Shown here: positions 46,876-56,868 of the stretch, one piece after another
Layout: each line of letters begins with the position of its first letter
How positions within the stretch are numbered: the first letter of the stretch is position 1
Assembly: GCA_963669155.1 (NCBI GenBank)
Contig: CAVLGW020000043.1
Coordinates: 17,503-81,502, forward strand
DNA length: 64,000 nucleotides
From: Arbacia lixula
Lineage: Eukaryota; Echinodermata; Echinoidea; Arbacioida; Arbaciidae
Direction of reading: 5' to 3'
The notes under the pieces: generated by a model
What the model saw: only the letters and a program-made list of their open reading frames with translations
Told to the model about the DNA's origin: nothing
The model's database searches: none
Position numbers and translations under genes: made by a program

Positions 46876-47000
46876 AGGATGCAGAGCCTGCGGGACATAA
46901 AGGAGAGGGAGATGAGGGAGAAGACACAAGCAAGAAAATAGAGGAAGAAGAAGAGGAAGAAGGAGGAGAAGAAGAAGAAGAAGAAAACAAACCAATTTGA
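46876..47000 (+). CDS. Glu-rich exon B5
   Basis: Shorter poly-Glu tract than B1-B4, with TGA at 46998-47000. It is preceded by the MITE-free intron. Confidence 0.5.
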
Positions 47001-47035
47001 TTGATGTTTATGTAAAAATTATCTTTTATTTGTAG

Positions 47036-47100
47036 ATGAGGAGGCGGAGAAGGAGCGGCTGGAGAAAGAGAAGAAGAAGAAGGCCAAGCAGAGGAAGAAG
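47036..47100 (+). CDS. Charged exon A6, truncated, with its own donor
   Basis: Acceptor TTATTTGTAG, then DEEAEKERLEKEKKKKAKQR and KK, and a donor AAG followed by GTAGGT (47101) at the point where other copies continue GAGGCATCACC. It is 65 nt and exits in phase 0, unlike the 1-1 exons A1-A5, so it is the natural link to downstream exons, which I could not identify. Confidence 0.55.
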
Positions 47101-47234
47101 GTAGGTTCAAAGGCAGAATTTCCTTATTCTCATCTCCCTTTGCTGTTCTTTTTCTTTTCATTTCTTCTCTGTTTCTCATTTCTGCTTTCTTCACTTTCTC
47201 ACTGCCTATCTCAACTTGAATTGTAATTCCTTAA

Positions 47235-47452
47235 AGGTGATATTCATAGAAAATCCCGAAATATGAAGATATTCATCGACAGATAGCTTATAAGCCATAC
47301 AATGAGCTTGGTTGACATTCAAACAATATATCACTTCTGAAAAAGCGAAATTAGGGTGAAAACAATCCCCCTATTCTCTGGAACAAATTTGCCCGACCTA
47401 GTACCGTCATCCGAAACGGCCTTTAGGTTTGACGTAAGAAAAGGGAGGTGTG
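47235..47452 (-). mobile_element. Truncated, diverged TTAA MITE copy
   Basis: Begins TTAAAGGTGATATTCATAG (TTAA at 47231-47234) and follows the reverse complement of the right half of the array MITE up to GACGTAAGAAAAGGGAGGTG. It has many substitutions, so it is older than the array copies. Confidence 0.85.
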
Positions 47453-48192
47453 GCTAGTGTGCCACTTCTGAGTATCTAGTAGAATGCATGTATTACATTG
47501 TAAGGCTGAAAACACAGCTTCAACTTGTGTTATTTGCCTTTACTATAGAAAAAAATTATAATACTACATAGTTTGTAACTTACTTGTTATTAATATTTCC
47601 ATCTTGATATTCTAAGAAATGTAATATTTGTGAAATGAAAACGTTGAAAAATGGTGGAAATGGTAATACTATGGCTGTGTCCCCGGCTTTGTTGTACAGC
47701 AAGCCTGCATACTATGGGGGTTTGGGTGCCGGCGATTTTTATCACCATGGAGTATCACTTTGACATATCATACATACCTGTAGGCTAGCTTCTTTTCTAT
47801 AAATGTATCTTCCTCGTCAAAGCCGACTTCTGCAAGCCGTCCCCTCCCTCCTCCCCCCCCCCCCCCCCCCACTTCCCAAATATCCCATTTGCCTAACTAA
47901 GCTATCTAGCATAAGTTTATTAACTCAATTTTGTCGTGTTGGCTTTTTGGAAAAATCTTCAATATCCTTCATTATGAAAATGCACCTCTGGCCATTTCAT
48001 TATTATGGACCATGTTTCTCTTCTATACAATATAAACATGAAACAAATGTAAGTGGCTGTTGCTGTTGCTCATACTGTCAGACACCTTGATAAACATCCA
48101 AGCTTGGCCCTGGCCGTTTGCGCAGCACGTTCGGTGGGTGAAAACCCAAGAAAAGGATAACCTAGTAAATGAGTAACAAGTAAGAAAATTTT
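47453..48192. other. No supported exon
   Basis: AT-rich with a poly-C run near 47852-47870. I looked for further exons of the charged-repeat gene here and did not find a convincing one. Confidence 0.4.
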
Positions 48193-49613
48193 TATGCCTC
48201 CGCCACGAAGTGGCCGGAGGCATTATGTTTTCGGGTTGTCCGTCCGTCCGTCCGTCCCGAATCCGTTTAGGCAATATCTTGAGAACCGTTAAGCACATTT
48301 GCTTCAAACTTAGTACATGTATGTATTGCATGAAACTAATGAAGTGTGTAAAATTGTGGTCAAATCTGATTGAGGTCAAAGGTCAAAGGTCAATAAACTT
48401 TGTAAAAATTGCCCCCAAATGACCTTTTCCACAATAAATCTAAATCCAAGGATGCAATTCTCATTAAACATGGTACAAAGATGGATCACTACTTGGGGAT
48501 AGACGGGTTTTTATTTTTGGTAAAATTCCTGAAAGGTCAGAGGTCAAAGGTCAATGAAATCTGTGAAAATTTGCCAAAAATTGACCTTTTTCACAATAAA
48601 TCCAAATCCAAGGATGCAATTCTCATTAAACATGGTACAAAGATAGATTACTACTTGGGGATAGACTGGTGACATTTTTGATAAAATTCCTGAAAGTTCA
48701 GAGGTCAAAGGTCAATGAATTTTGCCAAAATTGGCTAGAAATTGCCCCAAACTTTCAATTTTTCACAATAAATCCAAACCCAATGGTGCAATTCCAACCA
48801 AACATAGTGAAACGATGGATCACTACTTTTGGGTAGACTGGTGACATTGTTGGTGAAATTTCTGGAAGGTCAGAGGTCAAAGGTCAATGAACTTTGCAAA
48901 ATTGATATTTTTCACAATAAACCTAAATCCAAATCCAGTGGCGCAATTCTAACCAAATATGATACAGAGATGTATCACTTCATGGAAGTGGACTGGTGAA
49001 AGTTTGGGTAAAACTCCTGAGAGTTCAAAGGTCAAAGGTCAATGAACTTTGCCAAAAATTAGCTAAAAATTGCCCCCAAAGTGATAATTTTCACAATATA
49101 TCCAAATCCAATGGAGCAATACCAACCAAACATGGTGCAAAGATGGATCACTACTAGACTGATGACATTTTTGGTGAAATTTCTCAAAGGTTAATGAACT
49201 TTGCCAAAATTGGCTAAAAATTGCCCCAAAATAGATATTTTTCACATTGAATCCAATACTAATGATTCAATTCAAGCCAAAGATAGTACAGTGATGAATC
49301 ACTTCATGGAGGTAGACTGGTGAAGTTTGGGTAAAATACCTGAAAGGTCAAAGGTCAATGAACTTCACCCAAATTGGCTAATTTTAAACAAACTTGATAC
49401 AAGGATGGATTTAGACGGACTGGTTAGATTGGAAGTCAAAGAGGTCAAAAGTCAATGAACATTGCCAAACTTGGCTAAACTTGAAAAAACAGAATGCGAT
49501 ATTTTCATTTCACATAGGAGCAATGGTACATTGCCCACCAAAGTTACACATTTTCTGAGAATAGCAAAGAGGCGGAGGCATATTTATCGACTGCGGGGCA
49601 GTCGAATTGCTCT
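48193..49613 (+). mobile_element. AGGTCA-rich repeat with Helitron-like 3' end
   Basis: Starts TATGCCTCCGCC, followed by a hairpin (CCTCCGCCACGAAGTGGCCGG) and GTCCGTCC tandem words. The body is five to six loose units containing GAGGTCAAAGGTCAATGAAC, TTTTTCACAATAAATCCAAA and GATGGATCACTACT. It ends with GGCGGAGGCATA (complement of the start) near 49571, then the hairpin TCGACTGCGGGGCAGTCGA and ATTGCTCTAG followed by T. A hairpin a few bases before CTAG|T is what non-autonomous Helitrons show. No Rep/helicase is encoded. Confidence 0.55.
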
Positions 49614-50040
49614 AGTTACACTTGTGATAATTATAACTTCCGATCGAGTAACAATTCAAATGAAATGTTATAGTTTGTTTACTAATGTCCTTGCTACATA
49701 AGTACCCTTTGTATTTTTTTGTCACAATCTCCCAGCCTTTCCATAAAGAAGGCCCGTAAAACATGTTGATTAGTGATTGACAAAAAGATAGTTCTGTGCT
49801 ACATATTACAGTTCAGTTACTCTAATTCACTTCCAGACGAAACTATATGTGCCGATCAAATAGGTCCCCCGGAATCAACGATTGATTGATTTATTAATAT
49901 TTTAAATTCACGGGTGAAAGTTTCAAAAGCTTATAATTCAATTAGAGCACTGCTGGACGTACGAACAATGACGATTGGTTACTTTTCTAATCTTCTAGCT
50001 GTCTCCTAATTTGCTTTTCATTTTCCTGTTTCCTTTCTTT
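49614..50040. other. No gene recognised
   Basis: AT-rich spacer between the AGGTCA-rich repeat and the LINE endonuclease ORF. Confidence 0.5.
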
Positions 50041-50043
50041 TTG

Positions 50044-51011
50044 TCATTACGCAGACGCACAAACTCACGATTGGACACCTCAACATGCAGTCCATGTGTA
50101 ATAAGCGGATCGATTTAAAAGCCCTCCTTCTTTGCCTAGTAGGTGTCCACGTGATGACGCTTAGTGAGACTTGGCTGAAGCTGCATCATACGAACGAGCA
50201 TTTTGCTATACCAGGGTACACCATTGCAGCAAGGAAGGACAGAGACAAGGGGCGCGGCGGCGGTGTCTTGATCTATGTTAGAAAGGATTCACCGTTATTC
50301 TCATTCAAAGAGTGCCCTGTACAGCTGGCGGGGGAAATGGTGTGCGTGGAGCTCTTGGTTGGAGGGCGGGGAAAGGATGATGATCCATGTGGGGAGATCA
50401 TTCGAATTGTCGATGTGTACTTGCCTCCGTCTGCAGATTTGCAAGAGGTTGAGGACAATATAAACAAGCTGAAGGGGGCTCAAAAATGCTACCACAATCG
50501 ACAAGAGTGCAGTTGTCATTTTCATTATGTCTGTCTAGGAGACTTCAATGTTGACTTTAGGTCAAAGTCATCAAAAGATATAGAGAAAGTAATAAAGTTG
50601 ACCAAACTTAACTTCCAGCAATTGGTGAACGATTTTACTCGAATATGCAGATCTAAAGTAAAGGGCAAGAATAAGTATAATGTGACCAAAACAATGATTG
50701 ATTTGATCTTTACTGACAATACCGACTGGGATGCTCGAGTCATTCCTACCACCATTAGTGACCACAACATGGTGTGCTGTTCCCGGGAGGTAAAGATTAA
50801 TGACGAGCAGCAGGTAAAAGCCTGGTCAAGAGACCGGAAAGAGCAAAGGAAGACTGATAGAAAAACTTATGAGCCACTCCCGAAGCTTATGACTGAATGC
50901 TCAAAAGCAAAGGTAAACAACGACTGGGATCTGTGGAATGATCTGAAAGTTAAGGCAAAAAGTGTGGTAAAAGAAAAGGAGCGAAATATGAAAAAGAAGG
51001 ACACCAGGTAA
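50044..51011 (+). pseudogene. LINE endonuclease domain, 3'-truncated
   Basis: An intact frame of about 308 codons from ATG 50085, with the same frame open upstream (THKLTIGHLN). It encodes an AP-type endonuclease: HLNMQSMCN, TLSETWLKLHH, RGGGVLIYVRKD, LGDFNVDF and SDHNMVCC, the usual metal-binding and catalytic neighbourhoods in the usual order. In its family it nicks target DNA for element insertion. A Lys/Arg-rich tail follows and the frame ends at 51011 before any RT motif, so the element is truncated or the RT part was replaced by the 351-bp-repeat unit that starts at 51086. It is not the same subfamily as the LINE at 21-24 kb. Confidence 0.8.
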
Positions 51012-51085
51012 TTGATGAGGAGTCCTGTAACTGCATATGGGCTTTATATATTAATCTTCACATTCCTTTATAAAACATCCAGGGT

Positions 51086-51436
51086 TGTGAATTGTGCGCA
51101 CTTTCGAAGTAGATGCTCAAAATCTGAAAGGATTCCCCGTTGTTCTCATTCAAAGATTACCCTGAGAGTGTTTTGTCCAGGCTTCTATCTGCTGTTCTTG
51201 GGACTATGGGAATGACTCCCATTGCATGAATCCCATTCGTGAAACTGTAATCCTACTCAAATGTGGTAAATTTACTAAGGGAATGATAATAACTTTTTAG
51301 ATGAACTGTTCGACACTGAAGATACTGAAGTGTTGGTAGTGTCGTTAATTTCACATCGATCAATCAATCAATATTCCTATACATGTATTCATTTTACATA
51401 TTGTAGTGTTGCCTAAACATCTCTGGCCTTTCAACT
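51086..51436 (+). repeat. 351-bp direct repeat, left copy
   Basis: Begins TGTGAATTGTGCGCACTTTC and ends GGCCTTTCAACT. The copy at 54390-54740 appears identical base for base. It contains CGATCAATCAATCAAT near its end. It has no TG...CA ends, so an LTR assignment is unproven. Confidence 0.9.
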
Positions 51437-51672
51437 GTAGGAGAGTGAATTTTGAGAATTCTCCCTTTAAGTCTGTGGAATGCAGGTCAGGGAGTCAGGT
51501 CGGTACATGGAATGTTTATGGAAAGTGAACCTCATCACGTAGCATTGATGCTAGGAAAAATATAGTTCCTGGTTAAATGTTTCATTGTTGTGAACATGAT
51601 GATAAGTATTATTGTGGTGATAGTACTTAAGATGTTGTCATAAGTGTGTCTCTAAATATCAAACAAAACAAA

Positions 51673-51703
<31 letters not shown>

Positions 51704-54389
51704 CATAAGTGTGTCTCTAAATATCAAACAAAACAAAAACAAAACAAAACAAAACAAAACAAAACAAAAAAAGGAGGATGAATATTTGCACTCAGAGTGG
51801 GTGATTGGGTCATCCTCTGGGGCAAGAATCTTAAGAGAGTACGTGCAAAATACGCAATTTGGCATTGCTGGGTGAAAGACACTGAGAGTGTAGTACAAGC
51901 AATCGTTCGAGGAGCTGGAAGAGTTAACAAGAGCTTGGTTGGGCAGGCTTAGGAGGTATGTTTTACCACTCTATGTATTGCACAGTTAAAACATTACATT
52001 GTACTAATTTAGTGTTGAAGATAAGGGTAGATATATGGAGAGAAATGAGCTTTGCAAGTTAAAGCTTTGCAAGTGCGTACACGTGCAGCTTCATGCATGC
52101 CTTGTATACACAGTCATAGCACTATTGTTTTAGACAGGATCGCATCGTGTATGCGTATCGTGTGTACAGAATTGCGTGTAGAATACACAGAGCATGGGAG
52201 TACAGGCTGTGGTGGGTGTGCATTTTATACTATGCCCAAAGTTTGTATTACATGTACGTCCAAGCTATACTCGAATCCTAGTTTAGTAGTGAATATAATG
52301 TGGATGGGAAGGTGACCATGAATGATTCTCATTAAATTGTTCACAGTACAGTATTGTATTGATAATTATGTGATTATAGAGGTTGTTACTCAATTGGGGC
52401 AGTTCAATTGGGATGCCATGTGTAGTGCTCATTCGGGTGCTCAGGGTAGGAATTGTATACACAGTGATGTTGGGGGCGCATACGTGTGTGTCTGGCGTAG
52501 GCGGAGTGCAGCTTTAAACCTGGGGTAGTCTATACTCTCAGACCATCCATCTTGTAATTATTAATAGGATGATATAACTATTGTACGTTGAGAGGGATTC
52601 TGAATCTCAGATCTCATGGTATAGAAGTTGATCCTATAATAATGTGTTGTACAGGTATTCTTAACTAGAGTTAAGGAATTGGACCTAGGGTTTCGTTACT
52701 TATTAGGCATTGTTATTTTGATTTAAAAAAAAGGTTTCTATCAAGGGAGACTGCGGTTTGCCGGTGTTGCCAAGCTGTGGGTGACACGGAGTCAGAACTC
52801 TGAGCAGTGGAGGTATGTTAACATTTCATGTGAAATGTATTCAGGAAGAGTGGTTGGGGAGATCGAATGTAATGCTGACCATAGTGTAATGTTATAAAGT
52901 TGTATAATGTCAGTTTATTTTGTGATTAACAACTGATTGATATTGTAGTCTTATTATAATCTTATGCATGATTCAGATGAGCAAATTTTGATGTGTTGAG
53001 ATACGGGAATGCTTATAAGGACACAATTAGATTATAATGTTGACCCAACGTTGAGGATGTTATTAGTATCATGAATTGAGGGCAGATGGGTATTGTACAA
53101 TCGCAGTATATCCCATATAGTTCGCATGTTGCATTTGTTTCGTTATAGACATCAGGAACTTACGTGCGATAATTGAGTAGGCATGTGTTAATACTTGTAT
53201 CATTTTGTTGTGACTTCGATAAGGGAGCAGAAATATCATAACAGAGAAAAGCATGTTTGTTGTGCCCTGATATTAAGAGTACTACATATATACTTCTGGA
53301 AGTGATGTAGATAAAGGAGAAGACTCAGAAAGATTATTCCAACTACTGATAAGGAGGTGGTATAATACTCAATGTGAGTGTGAACTATAGCCACTGGTAA
53401 AGTTACATTAGCACTTCAATTATGATAATGTTGTACATTATTATATGTTGTTTGTTAAAGATGACAAATGCTCATGTAGGCCCTGGAAAGCATTAGAGTA
53501 TTTCTGTCTGATTATTGTGAATGATTAATATGCATAAACGTGCATGGATGGGTCGATGGTGGTTCAGTTCGGACCGTTGATGTTTATTGTTAAACAAGGG
53601 GAATTATTTGAGTACTTTACAATCATTAGGATTTATTGTATTATATTTAGGTTCCAGCTGGAGGGGTAGCGTACTGGTCTGGGCGTATAACCAGTGTGAG
53701 GAGGACCTCAGTTGGGTGAGTTGTGAGTCAGGATGGCCAAACAGATTCAACTGTTTATGTCTTATTATTGTTATTGCTATTTATGGCCTTCATAAGAAAA
53801 ATTTGTTCTTACAGTCGAGTGATGTTCTGAATAATGTTTAAAGGGTTAAGGTGATTGATTAAAAATGCAAATAGTAGGTAATAATAATGATGAGTTAATG
53901 TTTTGTAGTTGTATGTACTTAACCTCATGATTCATGACTTCAATAATTACAGATCATGTAATTATATAGAATTATGTTAACAAATAGGAAGTTGTTTCGG
54001 GTCACTCATTTACAGGATCAAAATGTTTAATGAGAGCTTTTCCAGTCTGGAGAAAGAGGCTGTGATGTGATGCCAAGTGATTGTTAAGGTTTGAATTTAG
54101 AAGATTAATATTCTCAGGCTTCATATTAATCTGGTTGGGTTTAGTTGAGTTAAGTATGACATGTTGCGCTTTTCAAAGTTAGAAAGGATGTCTAAGATTT
54201 GTATCATGATCATGTGTTGATTATGCTCTCTTCTTGTTGTCTTTTTCTGCTCTGGCAGAGGTTTTTTTTTTGTGCATACTTAGGTCGCAAGTGCCACCAA
54301 TAAAACAACCCACCCCTTCAAATTCGAGTGTCAGCGTCTTCTATCTGTCGTGCCTCATCCTGACAACCCCCCCCCCCCCCTTTCTAGAC
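51437..54389 (+). other. 2.95-kb interval between 351-bp repeats
   Basis: No ORF of recognised family. It contains an AAAAC pentanucleotide tract (51659-51774) that is itself duplicated with TAAGTGTGTCTCTAAATATC, and a segment near 54290-54365 (CACCAATAAAACAACCCACC, later CCTCATCCTGACAACC) that resembles the polyadenylation/U5 part of an LTR. It may be the inside of a non-autonomous element or part of a segmental duplication. Confidence 0.4.
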
Positions 54390-54740
54390 TGTGAATTGTG
54401 CGCACTTTCGAAGTAGATGCTCAAAATCTGAAAGGATTCCCCGTTGTTCTCATTCAAAGATTACCCTGAGAGTGTTTTGTCCAGGCTTCTATCTGCTGTT
54501 CTTGGGACTATGGGAATGACTCCCATTGCATGAATCCCATTCGTGAAACTGTAATCCTACTCAAATGTGGTAAATTTACTAAGGGAATGATAATAACTTT
54601 TTAGATGAACTGTTCGACACTGAAGATACTGAAGTGTTGGTAGTGTCGTTAATTTCACATCGATCAATCAATCAATATTCCTATACATGTATTCATTTTA
54701 CATATTGTAGTGTTGCCTAAACATCTCTGGCCTTTCAACT
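54390..54740 (+). repeat. 351-bp direct repeat, right copy
   Basis: Identical by eye to 51086-51436. Unique sequence follows (AACAAGCTCTGCTTC...), ending in AATAAATATGAATACC and an A-rich stretch near 54905, which looks like the 3' end of a retroposed transcript. Confidence 0.9.
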
Positions 54741-55099
54741 AACAAGCTCTGCTTCTAAGATTGGCCCCTCCATATTTTCTTGTTAATATTCTAGGTTAGT
54801 TAAATCAATTTGTTATTTGTGTTATTTGAAATTGTCCTCATTATGTCCATTGTTTGTGAATTTATTGAAAATGTGGAAATAAATATGAATACCTTGTATT
54901 CTTATAAAAAGAAAGAAAAGAAAACAACTGTCATCGATGAATACTCATCTATTCTTTTTGTTTGACCAATTGCGTGCGCCTCCCGATCTCCGCATCGAAA
55001 TCCATATTCATGAGAGAGCGGACTTGTGTCTTGGCAGCGGCGGCACATGGGCAGGTGCGCATCTAAAACAGATTCATGTAGGAAGGGGGGGGGGGAGGG

Positions 55100-55315
55100 G
55101 ACTGCTACACCCACAAATGTAATAATTGCCCACAAATGTAAGAACACTTTACCCACAAATGTAATAACGCCCACAAATGTAATGACACTTTACCCACAAA
55201 ATAATGTAATAATTTCACCCACAAATGTAATAATGCACTTTACCCACAAATGTAATAATTTTGAACCACCCACAAATGTAACTGTAATCACTTTACCCAC
55301 AAATGTAATAATTTT
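55100..55315 (+). repeat. CCCACAAATGTAATAA minisatellite
   Basis: About nine copies of CCCACAAATGTAAT, separated by short variable linkers (commonly CACTTTA or TTT), with centre-to-centre spacing of about 19-28 bp. It is too short and irregular for a CRISPR-type array and lies in a eukaryotic context. Confidence 0.9.
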
Positions 55316-55479
55316 TAGGGGATATATTTGTCGAATTTCTTCAGAACTGAAACCCTGTACATGTACTGATGCATTGGTATAGTGCGCAGTCTTTATTCCA
55401 GACCCAATTATAGGCCCAAACATCATCTCTCTGTGGAATAACGTGAGAATGGAGCCTACCCTTACAGAAATATCTCAAT

Positions 55480-55935
55480 GGTAACCATTGAAATACCATT
55501 GGAAATACCATTGAAATACCATTGGAACCACCATTGAAATACCATTGAAATACCAATGGGACACCATTAGAACTAATTTAAATACATGTAATTGGAACCC
55601 TAATTTGCATACCAATGGTAGTTCAATGGTATTTCAATGGTAAACCAATGGTAGTTCACTGACATACCATTGGCCTACCATTCACTATCCACCACTCACA
55701 TACCACTGGCCTACCATTCACCATCCACCATTGACATACCATTGGCCTACCACTCACTATCCACCACTCACATACCATTGGCCTACCATTCACCACCATA
55801 CACCCACCGGTGACATACCATTGGCTTTCCACCATTGAAATACCATACACCAACTACTGACATCCCGTTCGCTATCCACCATTACCATTGGCTTTATCCA
55901 CCATTGAAATACCATTCACTATATCCGCTTTGACA
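55480..55935 (+). repeat. ATACCATTGG minisatellite cluster
   Basis: Repeated CCATTGAAATACCATTGG words pass into units of about 54 bp containing CATACCATTGGCCTACCATT, CACTATCCACCA and CACTCACATACC. Some words appear as the complement (CAATGGTA near 55615-55655). Ser/Trp-type ORFs are artefacts. Confidence 0.9.
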
Positions 55936-55942
55936 TACCATT

Positions 55943-56868
55943 CTACTACTACTACTACTAAGCGGACGCATCCGAGATTGAGTTCACAATGCAACGCCAT
56001 GAGTCTTTATCATTCATCAATGTCTGTAAGTCCCCAGTTTCACACTGGATGTCCCTTGCAATACAGTCCATGTAGTTCAGAGGTCTTCTTCCTCTGTTAG
56101 GGCATGGGAGTCTCATGCAAATAACATCTGATATTACATGTACTTGGTCTTAAGCCCTAAAGCAGTGACCAGCGAATCTTGTTCGACAATGAGCAACAAT
56201 GGTAGAGATAGGTGGTATATTTCCATGGATTTCTAGTTTTGTTTTGTGTTCCCTCCAACTAATATTTTGTACCCTCATGAGTAACTGAGTATATGTCCCA
56301 TCGAGGCGGTCCTGCAGTGCCTTCTTCATGGTCCATGTCTCTGAACCATAAAGAAGGATGCTCTCGACGCAGGCCTTAAAAGATTCACTTTTGTAGACCT
56401 TGATATTTGAGACTGCCAAATGTGTAATTTATTGCATGCATTCCATGCTTGACCTTTGCGTGACATGAAGTCTTTCTTTGAATCTATAACGAACGATCCT
56501 AGATATTTAAAATCGTTTCCTTCCTTGATTTGTAAGCCTCTTCTGGAGGTGATTGGAGGATGATCAGCCTCTTCGTTTAGTGTCATGTATTCGGTTTTCT
56601 TTGGGTTAAGAAACAGACCAACCTTTGATGAAGCATTCTCTACAGATGAAAGCAAGTCTTGCGCATTACGAATATGTTTTGCTAATAAGGCAATGTCATC
56701 TGCGTAGTCAAGATCTACCAAATACTTGTCTTTGTCAAGATCTACCAAATACTTGTCTTTGTCGCGGCTAGTTCTATCTGGTTTGACATCTAGACCCTTT
56801 TCTTTCATGTTCTCTACAGACTGAAGTAGAATATAATCCACAGCTATGACAAAGAGCACTGCCACGAA
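55943..56868 (-). pseudogene. LINE fragment: RT palm to 3' end, 5'-truncated
   Basis: The minus strand encodes FVIAVDYILLQSVENMKEKG, then a YADDIALLA block (YADD at about 56696-56707), LNPKKTEYM, FKYLGSFV, ESILLYGSETWTM, LDGTYTQLLMRVQNISWREH, TRFAGH and NRGRRPLNYMD, the standard order of an RT palm followed by its C-terminal region. It ends with an (AGT)n tail (complement at 55943-55961), as in LINEs that terminate in microsatellites. A frameshift separates the two parts near 56400. A 27-bp tandem duplication (DKDKYLVDL twice) lies just before YADD. Its 5' end abuts the Gypsy remnant in opposite orientation. Confidence 0.85.

Larger units (their letters stand above)
39595..47100 (+). repeat. 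Tandem array of exon-containing units, 1311-bp core period
   Basis: Six repeats of exon A plus intron plus exon B, followed by a last truncated A. Identical landmarks are 1311 bp apart (acceptor-adjacent points at 40939, 42250, 43561 and 44872), then 1384 bp to 46256 because of one extra GAA codon and a 70-bp duplication. Units 1-4 (counted from 40967) contain a 543-bp MITE. The unit from 39.6 kb and the unit from 46.3 kb do not, and are about 0.55 kb shorter, apart from the Penelope-like insert. Copies are almost identical, indicating recent amplification or homogenisation. Confidence 0.9.

Noticed and set aside
53640..53720. A tRNA-like stretch (GAGGGGTAGCGTACTGGTCTGG...).
   Set aside because: No TTCGA/TTCAA T-loop or acceptor stem complementarity could be found at the right spacing.
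55100..55315. CRISPR-like spaced repeats.
   Set aside because: Linkers are only a few bases and irregular, the repeats vary, and the context is eukaryotic.
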